Below are positions 33,632-42,078 of a stretch of DNA of 64,000 nt, in pieces. The stretch covers positions 60,447-124,446 of the forward strand of contig CAJUBU010000004.1 of the NCBI GenBank assembly GCA_910585095.1, given 5' to 3'. Every line of letters starts with the position of its first letter. The stretch's first letter is position 1. The translations under genes and the position numbers were made by a program. Origin of the DNA: an uncultured Lachnospira sp. (lineage in GTDB: Bacteria > Bacillota > Clostridia > Lachnospirales > Lachnospiraceae). The notes below the pieces were generated by a model, which did no database searches, was not told the origin of the DNA, and saw only the letters and a program-made list of their open reading frames with translations.

Positions 33632-34405
33632 ATGATTTTAGATGATATAGTAAAAGCAAAAAAAATCAGGCTGGAAGAACAGATAAAACATATCCGTTTG
33701 GAGGATATGAAAAAGGAAGCGCTGAAGTCTGACCGAGTATCTATAAGTTTTTATGATGCACTAAAAAAGAAAGGACTTTCTATTATTGGCGAATTTAAAA
33801 AAGCATCGCCCAGTCATGGAACGATGGCAAACAAAATTGACCTTATAAAAAGAATTGATTGCTATAATGAAGCCGTTGATGCCATATCGTGTTTGACGGA
33901 AGAAGATTATTTTCATGGCAGCGTTGATTATTTAAAACAAATAAGAACAATGACTAATTTGCCTATTATAAGAAAAGATTTTATCTTTACAGAATATCAA
34001 GTATATGAGGCAAAAGTGATAGAAGCCGATGCTATTTTGTTGATTGCAGCTATTTTAGATGATGCAACATTTAAAAAATTATATGATTTGGCGTACCAAT
34101 TAGGACTTGACGTATTGTGTGAGGTACACGACGAATGGGAATTAAATCGTATGATACAGCTAGGCGTTAAAATTATAGGCATTAATAACCGCAATTTAAA
34201 GACGTTTGAGGTGACTTTAGATACAACAAAAAGGTTGGCGGCTATGGTTAAAGATACGATACTTGTATCAGAAAGCGGCGTGCTGCACGATGAGGATATA
34301 AGAATTTTAAAAGAAAGTAATATTGATGCATTGCTAATTGGAACGGCTTTGATGGAAGCCGATGATCCTAAAGCACTCGCTTTAAGATGGAAACAGATAG
34401 GGTAA
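33632..34405 (+). CDS. trpC: Indole-3-glycerol phosphate synthase
   Basis: 257-residue TIM-barrel enzyme. It has 'ISFYDALKKKGLSIIGEFKKASPSHG' (catalytic Lys, phosphate region), 'AISCLTEEDYFHGS', 'LPIIRKDFIFTEYQVYEA', 'GINNRNLKTFEV' and 'SESGV...LIGTALMEADDP', the expected order. The ATG at 33632 is preferred because ATGAGG lies 6 bases upstream; an ATG at 33620 includes that site. A 188-base gap without trpD precedes it. Confidence 0.95.
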   Translation: MILDDIVKAKKIRLEEQIKHIRLEDMKKEALKSDRVSISFYDALKKKGLSIIGEFKKASPSHGTMANKIDLIKRIDCYNEAVDAISCLTEEDYFHGSVDYLKQIRTMTNLPIIRKDFIFTEYQVYEAKVIEADAILLIAAILDDATFKKLYDLAYQLGLDVLCEVHDEWELNRMIQLGVKIIGINNRNLKTFEVTLDTTKRLAAMVKDTILVSESGVLHDEDIRILKESNIDALLIGTALMEADDPKALALRWKQIG

Positions 34406-34441
34406 GAGCGGAGGTTTAGCGTGAAAAATAAATTGTTTCAC

Positions 34442-34560
34442 AAGTTAAATAAAATTTAACTAGCAATTTGTGTCTGCGCGTTGCTTGACACAAAGTTGTA
34501 AAAACAAAACGTTTTATTTTGTTTTTTGCGCAAGAAAGCAGCGCAGAAATGAGGTTTATT
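34442..34560 (+). promoter_or_regulatory. Structured leader before trpF (leader family copy A)
   Basis: An A/T hairpin (AGTTAAAT-AAA-ATTTAACT) is followed by TTTGTGTC...GACACAAA (34467-34494). Its 12-base loop ends GCGTTGCTT, complementary with one G-U pair to AAGCAGCGC at 34536-34544. That segment runs directly into CAGAAATGAGG, the Shine-Dalgarno. The same plan occurs at 35308-35370 and 59387-59462. Confidence 0.65.
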
Positions 34561-35283
34561 ATGGGTACACAGATTAAAATATGTGGCATTACATCAATGG
34601 ACGATGTAACGATTATCAATCAATATAAGCCCGATTATATAGGCTGTGTTTTATATTATCCAAAAAGTAAAAGAAATATATCACTTGATTGGGCAAAAGA
34701 GATACTTGCACAATTAGACAGCAATATCAAGAAAGTTGCGGTTGTGGTATCCCCAACAATACAGCAGATAAGGGATATAGAGACCATTGGATTTGATTAT
34801 GTTCAGATACATGGCGAGTGGAATAAAGAAGTGATTTCAAACAGCGTAATTCCTATAATATGGGCAGTCAATATAAACAATGAATGGTTTGATAAGGATA
34901 ATGAACAATCGTTTAACACGATGGATAAATTGGAAAGTATAGAAAAATTAAGCAAACCCTTTTATGCAAATTTAAATATTGTAATCAAGTCTGATAGAAT
35001 TTATGGCGTGCTTTTTGATTCGGGAACGTCTGGAAGTGGTGAGACTTTTTCGTGGAATATTATTAGCAAGGCACGAGAAATGGCAGCAAAGGAAGGAAAA
35101 AAAGTCTTTCTTGCAGGCGGTTTAAGGGCGGAAAATGTGGCAAACGCCATTCATCTTATCGCACCAGATGTAGTTGATGTAAGTTCAGGGGTTGAATATG
35201 AAAATCAGCCTGAGCGAATTGGCAAAGATAAAAAGAGAATAGAGGATTTTATAAAAGCAGTTCAAATGGAGGGAAAAGGTTGA
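34561..35283 (+). CDS. trpF: Phosphoribosylanthranilate isomerase
   Basis: 240-residue TIM-barrel enzyme, somewhat longer than the usual 200-220. It has 'IKICGITSMDDV' (catalytic Cys), 'PDYIGCVLYYPKSKRNIS', 'VAVVVSPTIQQIRD', 'FDYVQIHG' and 'VLFDSGTSGSGETFSW' (catalytic Asp), with 'LAGGLRAENVANAI' at the phosphate site. The start at 34561 follows GAGG by 6 bases; the longer in-frame extension covers the leader hairpin. The 25 extra residues lie in the middle ('WFDKDNEQSFNTMDKLESIE'). Confidence 0.93.
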   Translation: MGTQIKICGITSMDDVTIINQYKPDYIGCVLYYPKSKRNISLDWAKEILAQLDSNIKKVAVVVSPTIQQIRDIETIGFDYVQIHGEWNKEVISNSVIPIIWAVNINNEWFDKDNEQSFNTMDKLESIEKLSKPFYANLNIVIKSDRIYGVLFDSGTSGSGETFSWNIISKAREMAAKEGKKVFLAGGLRAENVANAIHLIAPDVVDVSSGVEYENQPERIGKDKKRIEDFIKAVQMEGKG

Positions 35284-35375
35284 AAATTAAAATTTTCAAC
35301 CACAAGATTTGTGTCTGCGCGCTGCTTGACACAAACTTGTAAAAACTTTTAGCTCAGCGCAGAAATGAGGAAAAA
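35270..35375 (+). promoter_or_regulatory. Structured leader before trpB (leader family copy B)
   Basis: A near-perfect A/T palindrome (GGTTGAAAAT...ATTTTCAACC, covering the trpF stop) is followed by TTTGTGTC-12 bases-GACACAAA (35308-35335). The loop contains GCGCTG, complementary to CAGCGC at 35355-35360, just before AGAAATGAGG. Confidence 0.6.
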
Positions 35376-36572
35376 ATGAGTAAGAATAGAGAAAATAAAT
35401 ATTTTGGCGAGTTTGGCGGACAGTACGTAGCAGAATCGCTTATGAACACATTAGAAGAATTAGAGAGGGCGTTTGATGAGGCTATTAGCGACCCTAATTT
35501 TATCAATGAGTATATGTATTACCTAAAAGAGTATGTGGGAAGAGAAACCCCATTGTATTATGCAAAGAGATTGAGTGAAAAATATGGCGCTACCATTTAT
35601 CTAAAAAGGGAAGATTTAAATCATACAGGAGCGCATAAGATTAACAACGTAATAGGACAGATTTTGTTGGCAAAAAGAATGGGCAAGACCAAGATTATTG
35701 CAGAGACAGGAGCTGGACAGCATGGTGTTGCAACAGCAACAGGAGCCGCTTTGTTTAATATGGAATGTACTATTTATATGGGGACAGAAGATATTGAGCG
35801 ACAAAAATTAAATGTATTCCGTATGCAGATGCTTGGCGCAACCGTTTCACCAGTAAAAACAGGAAGTGCAACATTAAAAGATGCCACTAATGAGGCGATA
35901 CGAACATGGGCAGAGCGGGCGGAAGATACATTTTATGTGCTTGGTTCAGCAGTTGGGCCATATCCATATCCTAAAATTGTTAAAGAGTTTCAACGTATTA
36001 TCTCAACGGAGACCAAAAGGCAGATATTAGAAAAAGAAGGAAAATTGCCTGATGCCGTTGTTGCCTGTGTGGGCGGCGGTTCTAATTCCATTGGTATGTT
36101 TGCCGATTTTATTGATGAAAAAGATGTTGATTTAATTGGCGTTGAGGCAGGCGGGCTTGGCATTGAGACTGGAAAACATGCATCGGCTATGGCTTTGGGG
36201 CAGGTTGGCGTACTGCATGGAATGAAAACATATCTATTGCAGGATGATGATGGAAATATACAACTGGCACATTCGATTTCAGCAGGGCTGGACTATCCAG
36301 GCGTTGGACCAGAACATGCTTATCTTCGCGATACAAAAAGAGCAACGTATGTGTCTATTACAGATAAGGAGTGTATGGATGCACTGATGGAATTATGCCG
36401 ATTGGAAGGTATTATTCCCGCTATTGAGAGCGCACATGCAATGGCGTATGTATTTAAGATGGCACAAAATGAATATAAAGGAAAAATCATTGTAATGTGT
36501 CTTTCTGGGCGCGGCGACAAAGATGTCGATACCGTTGCAAAATATATGAATGGAGAGGAGACAAATAAATAA
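35376..36572 (+). CDS. trpB: Tryptophan synthase beta chain
   Basis: 398-residue PLP enzyme that joins indole and serine. It has 'FGEFGGQYVAESLMNTLEEL', the PLP Lys in 'NHTGAHKINNVIGQ', 'AETGAGQHGVATATGAAL', the phosphate loop 'CVGGGSNSIGMF' and 'SAGLDYPGVGPEHAYL'. This is the standard TrpB1 type that pairs with TrpA. Its stop overlaps the trpA start by one base. GAGG precedes the ATG within the structured leader. Confidence 0.97.
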   Translation: MSKNRENKYFGEFGGQYVAESLMNTLEELERAFDEAISDPNFINEYMYYLKEYVGRETPLYYAKRLSEKYGATIYLKREDLNHTGAHKINNVIGQILLAKRMGKTKIIAETGAGQHGVATATGAALFNMECTIYMGTEDIERQKLNVFRMQMLGATVSPVKTGSATLKDATNEAIRTWAERAEDTFYVLGSAVGPYPYPKIVKEFQRIISTETKRQILEKEGKLPDAVVACVGGGSNSIGMFADFIDEKDVDLIGVEAGGLGIETGKHASAMALGQVGVLHGMKTYLLQDDDGNIQLAHSISAGLDYPGVGPEHAYLRDTKRATYVSITDKECMDALMELCRLEGIIPAIESAHAMAYVFKMAQNEYKGKIIVMCLSGRGDKDVDTVAKYMNGEETNK

Positions 36573-37360
36573 TGAATCGAATAGACGAAAAAATGCGTGT
36601 ACTAAAAGATACAGGCAAAAAGGCTTTTATTACCTATACAACAGCAGGACTGCCAGATATGGAGACAACAGAAAAAATTATGTTTGCACAAGAGGAAGCA
36701 GGGATTGATGTAATGGAAATTGGCGTTCCATTTTCAGATCCTGTGGCAGATGGGCCTGTGATTCAAGATGCATCGTATGAAGCGATTTTAAATGGCGCTA
36801 CATTAGAAAAAATTTTTGAATTGATGAAAAATGTTCGCTCAAAAGGCTTAAAGACACCAGTTGTGTTTATGATGTATTATAATACCGTTTATCATTACGG
36901 GTTAGAACAATTTGTAAAACAATGTGTGGCATGTGGTGTTGACGGTGTGATTATTCCCGATTTGCCATACGAAGAACAAAGTGAATTACAGTCTTATATA
37001 GAAAAAACAAAGGATGCAACGATATTGCTGCAGTTGATATCCCCTGTTTCAAAGGATAGGATTCCAGAGCTTGTAAAAGATGCAAAAGGATTTGTCTACT
37101 GTATTTCGCAGATGGGTGTAACAGGAGGAACAGCCGATTTTCACAAGAATATAAGAGAATATCTCACCCATGTTAAAGAGGTAAGCCCCGTGCCAGTTAT
37201 GATGGGATTTGGCATTAAAACGCCAAAAGATATTGAATCTGTGCGTGATATTATTGATGGTGCAATTGTTGGTTCACATTTTATAAAGTTATTGCGTTCA
37301 AGCAACTATTCAATGGATGTTGTCAAAAAATATATTAAGGAATTTAAAGAAACTATGTAA
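36572..37360 (+). CDS. trpA: Tryptophan synthase alpha chain
   Basis: 262-residue TIM-barrel subunit that releases indole from indole-glycerol phosphate and channels it to TrpB. The catalytic Glu and Asp lie in 'VMEIGVPFSDPVADGPVIQ'. Also present are 'GVDGVIIPDLPYEE', 'YCISQMGVTGG' and the phosphate site 'MGFGIKTPKDI...GAIVGSHFIK'. It is the last gene of the operon, overlapping trpB by one base (TAATG). A short inverted repeat (AATCTAT...ATAGATT) follows but lacks a T-run. Confidence 0.96.
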   Translation: MNRIDEKMRVLKDTGKKAFITYTTAGLPDMETTEKIMFAQEEAGIDVMEIGVPFSDPVADGPVIQDASYEAILNGATLEKIFELMKNVRSKGLKTPVVFMMYYNTVYHYGLEQFVKQCVACGVDGVIIPDLPYEEQSELQSYIEKTKDATILLQLISPVSKDRIPELVKDAKGFVYCISQMGVTGGTADFHKNIREYLTHVKEVSPVPVMMGFGIKTPKDIESVRDIIDGAIVGSHFIKLLRSSNYSMDVVKKYIKEFKETM

Positions 37361-37466
37361 TCTATCAACAAGAAAACAAGTGACAAAATAGATTGTAATA
37401 CTCACTCGACTTTGTTTGCAGACACTTCATTTTGCAAAATAAAAAGAATAAATAAAAAATATGGTG

Positions 37467-37495
37467 TTGACTTTATAAATGTTTTGGAGTATAGT
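37467..37495 (+). promoter_or_regulatory. Promoter before the HPr-like gene
   Basis: TTGACT (37467-37472), 17 bases, TATAGT (37490-37495), giving a leader of about 135 bases. Confidence 0.65.
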
Positions 37496-37636
37496 AACTT
37501 GCGTTGAAAGAATTTATAAATCTTTTATAAACGTAAGTTTTATAAATATAGGTCTTATAAATGTAAGGAACATAAGTTGACTTGCAGGGTTTAGCTGGAG
37601 TGTTTAATTTTAATTAAAGGTTAAGGTGAAGTAAGC

Positions 37637-37888
37637 ATGGTACAATCGGTAGTTGTAGCAAACATTGATAAAGCATACAATAATCCTGTGGCAGAGTTGG
37701 TGCAGACAGCATGTAAATTTGAAAGCCATATTACGGTGCAGACAGATGGAAAATTTATCAATGCAAAAAGCTTAATGGGCATGATGGCATTTGGACTTAG
37801 AGAAGGTATGGAAATTGAAGTATCCGTAGAAGGTACAGATGAGACAGCAGCAGTAGAAGCAATACAAAAGTTTTTGTCTTGTACATAA
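37637..37888 (+). CDS. HPr-like protein lacking the phosphorylatable histidine
   Basis: 83 residues with the HPr fold pattern. The active-site loop, normally GLHARPA, reads 'KAYNNPVAEL', so His15 and Arg17 are replaced by Tyr and Asn and PTS phosphotransfer from EI is not possible. The regulatory Ser46 region 'NAKSLMGMMAFGL' is kept. This is the pattern of Crh in Bacillus, which has Gln at position 15 and acts only through Ser46-P in catabolite repression. Such HPr-like proteins are common in Lachnospiraceae. The ATG follows a weak AAGGTGAAG site. A DUF6465 gene follows 43 bases later. Confidence 0.85.
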   Translation: MVQSVVVANIDKAYNNPVAELVQTACKFESHITVQTDGKFINAKSLMGMMAFGLREGMEIEVSVEGTDETAAVEAIQKFLSCT

Positions 37889-37931
37889 TGATAAGATACA
37901 AAGATTGTTTAAATTCAGGAGGATTAATTTA

Positions 37932-38312
37932 ATGGAAAACAATGAAGTTGTTGATGGCGCATTGAATGTAAGTGAGGTTGTTGAAGAAAAAAAGGAAACA
38001 AAGAAGCCTGCTGCAAAAAAGACAACAGCTAAAAAGGCAACAGAAAAGAAAACTACTGGAAAAAAGTCAACGAGCAAAAAAGAGTCAACTGCAAAAAATA
38101 CCAATAAAAAAGAAGCAGATATAACAAAAAAATTATTTATTGAATTTGATGGAAAACAAATTGATGAAGATTTGATTGTTCAAAAAGTTGAAGAAGAATG
38201 TAAAAATCAGAATGTGACAGTCAAAGAGTTGACATTATATTTTAAACCAGAAGATAATGCATGTTATTATGTTGTTAATGATGATATATCTGGAAAAGTT
38301 GAATTATTTTAA
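37932..38312 (+). CDS. DUF6465 family protein
   Basis: 126 residues. The N-terminal half is a Lys/Thr/Ala-rich low-complexity tail ('KKTTAKKATEKKTTGKKS'). The C-terminal half is a small folded domain: 'KLFIEFDGKQIDEDLIVQKVEEE', 'VKELTLYFKPEDNACYYVVND', 'GKVELF'. It matches what I recall of DUF6465, a Lachnospiraceae family of unknown function. The basic tail could bind nucleic acid. GGAGG lies 8 bases before the ATG at 37932. It is probably in an operon with the HPr-like gene and is followed by a terminator. Confidence 0.7.
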   Translation: MENNEVVDGALNVSEVVEEKKETKKPAAKKTTAKKATEKKTTGKKSTSKKESTAKNTNKKEADITKKLFIEFDGKQIDEDLIVQKVEEECKNQNVTVKELTLYFKPEDNACYYVVNDDISGKVELF

Positions 38313-38344
38313 CCTTGCGGATTGTAAATATCTGTTTGGCTATG

Positions 38345-38372
38345 AGGGCTTGTGCATTGCAAAGCCCTTTTT
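38345..38372 (+). terminator. Terminator after the DUF6465 gene
   Basis: AGGGCTT...AAGCCCT hairpin followed by TTTTTA. Confidence 0.75.
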
Positions 38373-38390
38373 ATTTGACATAAGGGTGGC

Positions 38391-38419
38391 TTACAAAGTT
38401 TGCCAACCGTTGTTATAAT
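38391..38419 (+). promoter_or_regulatory. Promoter before the antiporter gene
   Basis: TTACAA (38391-38396), 17 bases, TATAAT (38414-38419) with the TGn extension. Confidence 0.65.
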
Positions 38420-38444
38420 CTAAAAGAAAGGCATGGTTCTTAAA

Positions 38445-39788
38445 ATGATTCCGTTGTGGTTATGTATTCCATTTGCTGGGTTGCTGCTTTGTATTGCAAT
38501 TCTTCCTATTATTAAAGGGGAGTGGTGGGAAAAAAACAGACCATATGCAGTTTTATTTTGGTCGTTGTTATTTATTATTCCATTTGCAATAAAATATGGA
38601 GCATATACAGCATCGGAGACAGTGTTGGAGTGTATTATAAATGATTATTTAACATTTATAGTATTATTGTTTGGATTGTTTTGTGTGTCAGGCAATATCA
38701 CGCTAGAGGGTGATTTAGTTGGTTCACCGCGTGTGAATACAGGAATATTGCTTATCGGTACGCTTTTATCAAGTTGTATAGGAACAACAGGTGCAAGTAT
38801 GCTGCTTGTTCGTCCTATTATTAAGATGAATTCGTGGAGAAAACATAAAAATCATATTATGATATTTTTTATTTTTCTTGTATCCAATATGGGCGGTTGT
38901 CTTACGCCAATTGGTGACCCGCCTCTGTTGATGGGATTTATGAGGGGCGTTCCTTTTACATGGAGTTTGAGATTGTTTCCAATATTGCTTTTTAATATGG
39001 TGATTCTTTTAACGATATTTTATTTTTTAGATAGAAAGGCTTACAGAAAAGATATAGCAAAGGGACATAGACCAGATATCAGCAAAGCTGGAACAGAAAT
39101 TAAATTTGAGGGCGGACATAATATTTTATTTATTATTATGATTGTAGTGGCTGTTGTTTTAAGCGGCGTACTTCCAACATTGCCTGCATTTCAAAATAGT
39201 GAGGGCGGCGCGCTTGGAATACATATTATAGGGGAAGTAACACTTTCCTTTGTCTCTATTATTGAGATGGTTATTATTTTGCTGGCAGCCTTTTTGTCTT
39301 TTAAGACAACAAAATCTGAAATTCGGACAAAAAATCATTTTACTTGGGGAGCGATTCAAGAAGTTGCCGTTTTATTTGTTGGCATATTTATTACAATGCA
39401 GCCAGCACTTATGATTTTAAAAGCAAATGGAGCAAGTCTTGGCATAACACAGCCTTATCAAATGTTTTGGGCAACAGGCGCGCTGTCAAGCTTTTTAGAT
39501 AATACACCAACTTATTTAGTATTTCTTACAACGGCTGGAACACTTGGATTTACAAGCGGTGTTGCCACATCGGTTGGCATGATTTCAACAAAGGTGCTTA
39601 CGGCTGTTTCATGTGGGGCAGTATTTATGGGAGCAGGGACATATATTGGCAATGCGCCGAATTTTATGGTAAAATCCATTTCAGATGAAAATGGTATTCG
39701 GATGCCGTCGTTTTTTGGCTATATTGTGTGGTCAGTAGGCTTTCTTGTTCCAGTATTCTTACTTGATACACTGATATTTTTCTTATAG
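38445..39788 (+). CDS. Sodium:proton antiporter (NhaD/ArsB-like)
   Basis: Integral membrane ion transporter of about 447 residues with ten or more hydrophobic segments. Signature loops are 'GTTGASMLLVRPIIKMN', 'GGCLTPIGDPPLLMGFMRGVPF' and 'SSFLDNTPTYLVFLTTAGTLG', with 'GAGTYIGNAPNFMVKSI' near the end. It is placed with NhaD-type sodium/proton antiporters. An in-frame ATG at 38433 sits only one base after AAAGG, so the ATG at 38445 (starting MIPLWLCIPF) is preferred, though spacing is long. The same AAAGGCATGGTT arrangement recurs before two other genes. The transported ion is inferred from family. Confidence 0.88.
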   Translation: MIPLWLCIPFAGLLLCIAILPIIKGEWWEKNRPYAVLFWSLLFIIPFAIKYGAYTASETVLECIINDYLTFIVLLFGLFCVSGNITLEGDLVGSPRVNTGILLIGTLLSSCIGTTGASMLLVRPIIKMNSWRKHKNHIMIFFIFLVSNMGGCLTPIGDPPLLMGFMRGVPFTWSLRLFPILLFNMVILLTIFYFLDRKAYRKDIAKGHRPDISKAGTEIKFEGGHNILFIIMIVVAVVLSGVLPTLPAFQNSEGGALGIHIIGEVTLSFVSIIEMVIILLAAFLSFKTTKSEIRTKNHFTWGAIQEVAVLFVGIFITMQPALMILKANGASLGITQPYQMFWATGALSSFLDNTPTYLVFLTTAGTLGFTSGVATSVGMISTKVLTAVSCGAVFMGAGTYIGNAPNFMVKSISDENGIRMPSFFGYIVWSVGFLVPVFLLDTLIFFL

Positions 39789-39824
39789 ACAGATATATGC
39801 AAAATAGAAAGGCATGGTTTTGAT

Positions 39825-40850
39825 ATGGTGAAAGATAAAAATATGAATGTTCAAAGTGAAGAGAATAACAATGAAGATAAGGCAAATTACGGCAGCTTGA
39901 CAGAACTTGCCATACGAATTTATGCGTTGGATACAAAAGTGTATGAGCTTGTGGGTTCTTCACTAGGGCGTACTTTTTCAGGTGATGAGAAAAAAAGTAT
40001 CAATGGACTTGTAGAGTTGATGTCAAGACATCCACAAGGATATAAGCTTAGAAGTGAAATTGCTCTTATAGGCAATATGGCAAGAACGATTAAAGACAAA
40101 GAAAAAAGAAGTATGCTGATGAGAGAATACAATGAAATTCTCCATGAGATTGAAAAGATACCATCAAGTTTTGGTTCGGTTGATATACTTGACAAAAACT
40201 TTGCGGGTATGAATCAGTTTAATAATAGCGGCAAGCGTTCAAAAGACGACCATTTAATTATTTGTATCAGTAGAACAGAGGGAAGCGCTGGTACGGATAT
40301 TGGATTTGCACTGGCAGATGAATTGAGAATTAATTATTATGATGCAGAAGTTTTCGGGCAGGTTTTAGAACATATGGACCAAGAAAAGGATGCAAAATGG
40401 CAGAGCAAAAAGATTGCCCTTCACAATGCTAAAGTCAATGCAAAGGTACGAGAATTTAGCCGGTATCATGGCTTGTCAAAAAAGGATGCCATGTTTTTTA
40501 ATGAGAGTGAATTGCTCTGTCAACTGGCAAAAGAACAGGATTTTATTGTTATAGGTCGATGTGCCGATGTGGTTCTTACGAATAATCATATTCCGCATAT
40601 TAGCGTCTTTATCACAGCGCCATTAGGACAACGTGTTCGACGAATTATGGAACTTGAAAAAATGAGCTTTAAGGATGCCAGTAAGCGAATGGTGAAAAGA
40701 GATCATTCAAGAGAGCATTTTTATAGGTTTTATACAGGAAAACAGTGGGGAAGCGCGGCAAATTATGACTTATGTATCAATAGCGCACGTTATGGGATTG
40801 AAGAATCCGTTGAACTGATAAAAAGAATTATTCATAAAGAAAAAGAATAG
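39825..40850 (+). CDS. Cytidylate kinase-like family protein
   Basis: 341 residues. The C-terminal 200 form a P-loop kinase of the cytidylate-kinase-like family: 'LIICISRTEGSAGTDIGFALADELRINYYDAEVF' with a modified P-loop (GSAGTDIG lacks the usual GK[ST]), then 'IVIGRCADVVL', 'VFITAPLGQRVRRIMELEKMSFKDASKRMVKRDHSREHFYRFY' and 'YDLCINSARYGIEES'. The N-terminal 140 residues are helical and charged. The substrate is unknown; it is not the Cmk of DNA metabolism. It starts 36 bases after the antiporter gene and probably shares its transcript. Confidence 0.82.
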   Translation: MVKDKNMNVQSEENNNEDKANYGSLTELAIRIYALDTKVYELVGSSLGRTFSGDEKKSINGLVELMSRHPQGYKLRSEIALIGNMARTIKDKEKRSMLMREYNEILHEIEKIPSSFGSVDILDKNFAGMNQFNNSGKRSKDDHLIICISRTEGSAGTDIGFALADELRINYYDAEVFGQVLEHMDQEKDAKWQSKKIALHNAKVNAKVREFSRYHGLSKKDAMFFNESELLCQLAKEQDFIVIGRCADVVLTNNHIPHISVFITAPLGQRVRRIMELEKMSFKDASKRMVKRDHSREHFYRFYTGKQWGSAANYDLCINSARYGIEESVELIKRIIHKEKE

Positions 40851-40866
40851 ATTGATAACGTTTGTG

Positions 40867-40917
40867 AGAATGTCTCAAGATGATAATTGTAAATATTATT
40901 CTGAGGCATTCTTTTTT
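40867..40917 (+). terminator. Terminator after the cytidylate kinase-like gene
   Basis: GAATGTCTC and GAGGCATTC (one G-U pair) followed by TTTTTTA. Confidence 0.7.
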
Positions 40918-41028
40918 ATTCCTGCGAGCAACGAAGCCCAGCGGACATGCTTGCGGCATGTTTGCCTTTCTATTTGGCGACTGCCGCAAGGGTCAAATAC
41001 CTGCAGCTTGTTATGGGGGTATTTGACT
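40918..41028 (+). repeat. Intergenic hairpin repeat, copy 2
   Basis: Begins ATTCCTGCGAGCAA, contains GCCGCAAGGGTCAAATACC, and closes with GGTATTTGAC (41018-41027), which pairs with 40992-41001. It has an extra internal stem (ACATGC...GCATGT). Related to 30816-30917. Confidence 0.7.
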
Positions 41029-41051
41029 GTAAAAAATACTTTAATTTTACT

Positions 41052-41080
41052 TTGAAAAATTTGTAAATTTAGTGTATAAT
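41052..41080 (+). promoter_or_regulatory. carD promoter
   Basis: TTGAAA (41052-41057), 17 bases, TATAAT (41075-41080). Confidence 0.7.
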
Positions 41081-41157
41081 TGTAATTAAGAAGAATTAAT
41101 AAAGCAATATGTAGAAGTACGAGAGGTTTTGTTGTCAGTTAGAAACGAGGATGAGAT

Positions 41158-41652
41158 ATGTTTGAATTACATGATAAAGTATTTTATGGAGTGATAGGGG
41201 TCTGTGAGATTGTTGATATTGGCAATCCGCCAATAAAAGGTATTGAGGGGGAATACTATTTTTTGCAGCCTGTGTTTGATGATAAAGGAATTATATATTC
41301 TCCATTAAAGAGTACAAAACAGATGATGCGAAAGATTATAACAAAACAAGAGGCAAAAAATCTTGTTGAGGCGGCGAAAAATTGTATGAAAGATGAAAGG
41401 TTTAATCAAAAAATAAATACTCCTGAGTATGATGATATTATTAAATCACAGGTTTCTTTTGATATCCTTCATTTAATACGATATTTATATATTGTTAAAG
41501 GTGAGCGAGCCAAAGATTTGAGAAAGATGAAGTCTGCGGACAGCCGTATCCTTATAATAGCACGAAAATTATTATATGGAGAGCTTTCTATTGTATTAAA
41601 TCGTGATTATGATGATATATGTACAATGATGGATGAATATTTAGAGCGGTAA
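41158..41652 (+). CDS. CarD family transcription regulator
   Basis: 164-residue RNA polymerase-binding protein. The N-terminal Tudor-like CarD/TRCF domain reads 'MFELHDKVFYGVIGVCEIVDI', 'YYFLQPVFDDKGIIYSPL' and contacts the polymerase beta lobe in known members. The C-terminal half is a helical DNA-contacting region ('RYLYIVKGERAKDLRKMKSADSRILIIARKLLYGELSIVL'). GAGGATGAGAT lies before the ATG. It has its own promoter and a strong terminator, so it is monocistronic. Confidence 0.9.
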   Translation: MFELHDKVFYGVIGVCEIVDIGNPPIKGIEGEYYFLQPVFDDKGIIYSPLKSTKQMMRKIITKQEAKNLVEAAKNCMKDERFNQKINTPEYDDIIKSQVSFDILHLIRYLYIVKGERAKDLRKMKSADSRILIIARKLLYGELSIVLNRDYDDICTMMDEYLER

Positions 41653-41665
41653 GCAAATAGATTGA

Positions 41666-41713
41666 AAATGCAGATAAGCTATATTGTCAAATATGGTTTA
41701 TCTGCATTTTTTT
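41666..41713 (+). terminator. Terminator after carD
   Basis: AAATGCAGATAA (41666-41677) and its exact complement (41698-41709), ending in seven T. Confidence 0.9.
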
Positions 41714-42078
41714 ATTTATAGAATCCTTCTGTTTTTACAAATTATGTAAAATAAACTTTTTGCTAAAAAGTAAATTTTTATGGAAAATTCTAGTATACAA
41801 GTAATTTATAAAGTAAAATGATGGCTGTATTTTAAAGATATAGGGGGGGGTAAGAGGGAAAGTGTGAAATTAAACATAAATTATAACATAAATTATGATT
41901 ATCAAATCAACATACAATAAATCCGTTGTATTTGATAGTATAAAATAGTATTTAGTATGTAGATTATTTTATAATTTAAAAAGGTTGTAAGATAAGAGCT
42001 ATATATTATATACAATAATACACAAATATTTTTTATGGATTGAATCATTGTATATATCTGTAAAAAATGGTGGACTAT
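41714..42078 (+). other. AT-rich gap with a G8 tract
   Basis: No gene is visible. The region is very AT-rich except for a run of eight G at 41843-41850. A direct repeat ACATAAATTAT occurs twice near 41875-41898. It precedes the stem-closed leader of the surface-protein gene. Confidence 0.6.

Noticed and set aside
40852..41055. 67-codon frame after the cytidylate kinase-like gene
   Set aside because: It covers the terminator and the hairpin repeat, so it is non-coding.
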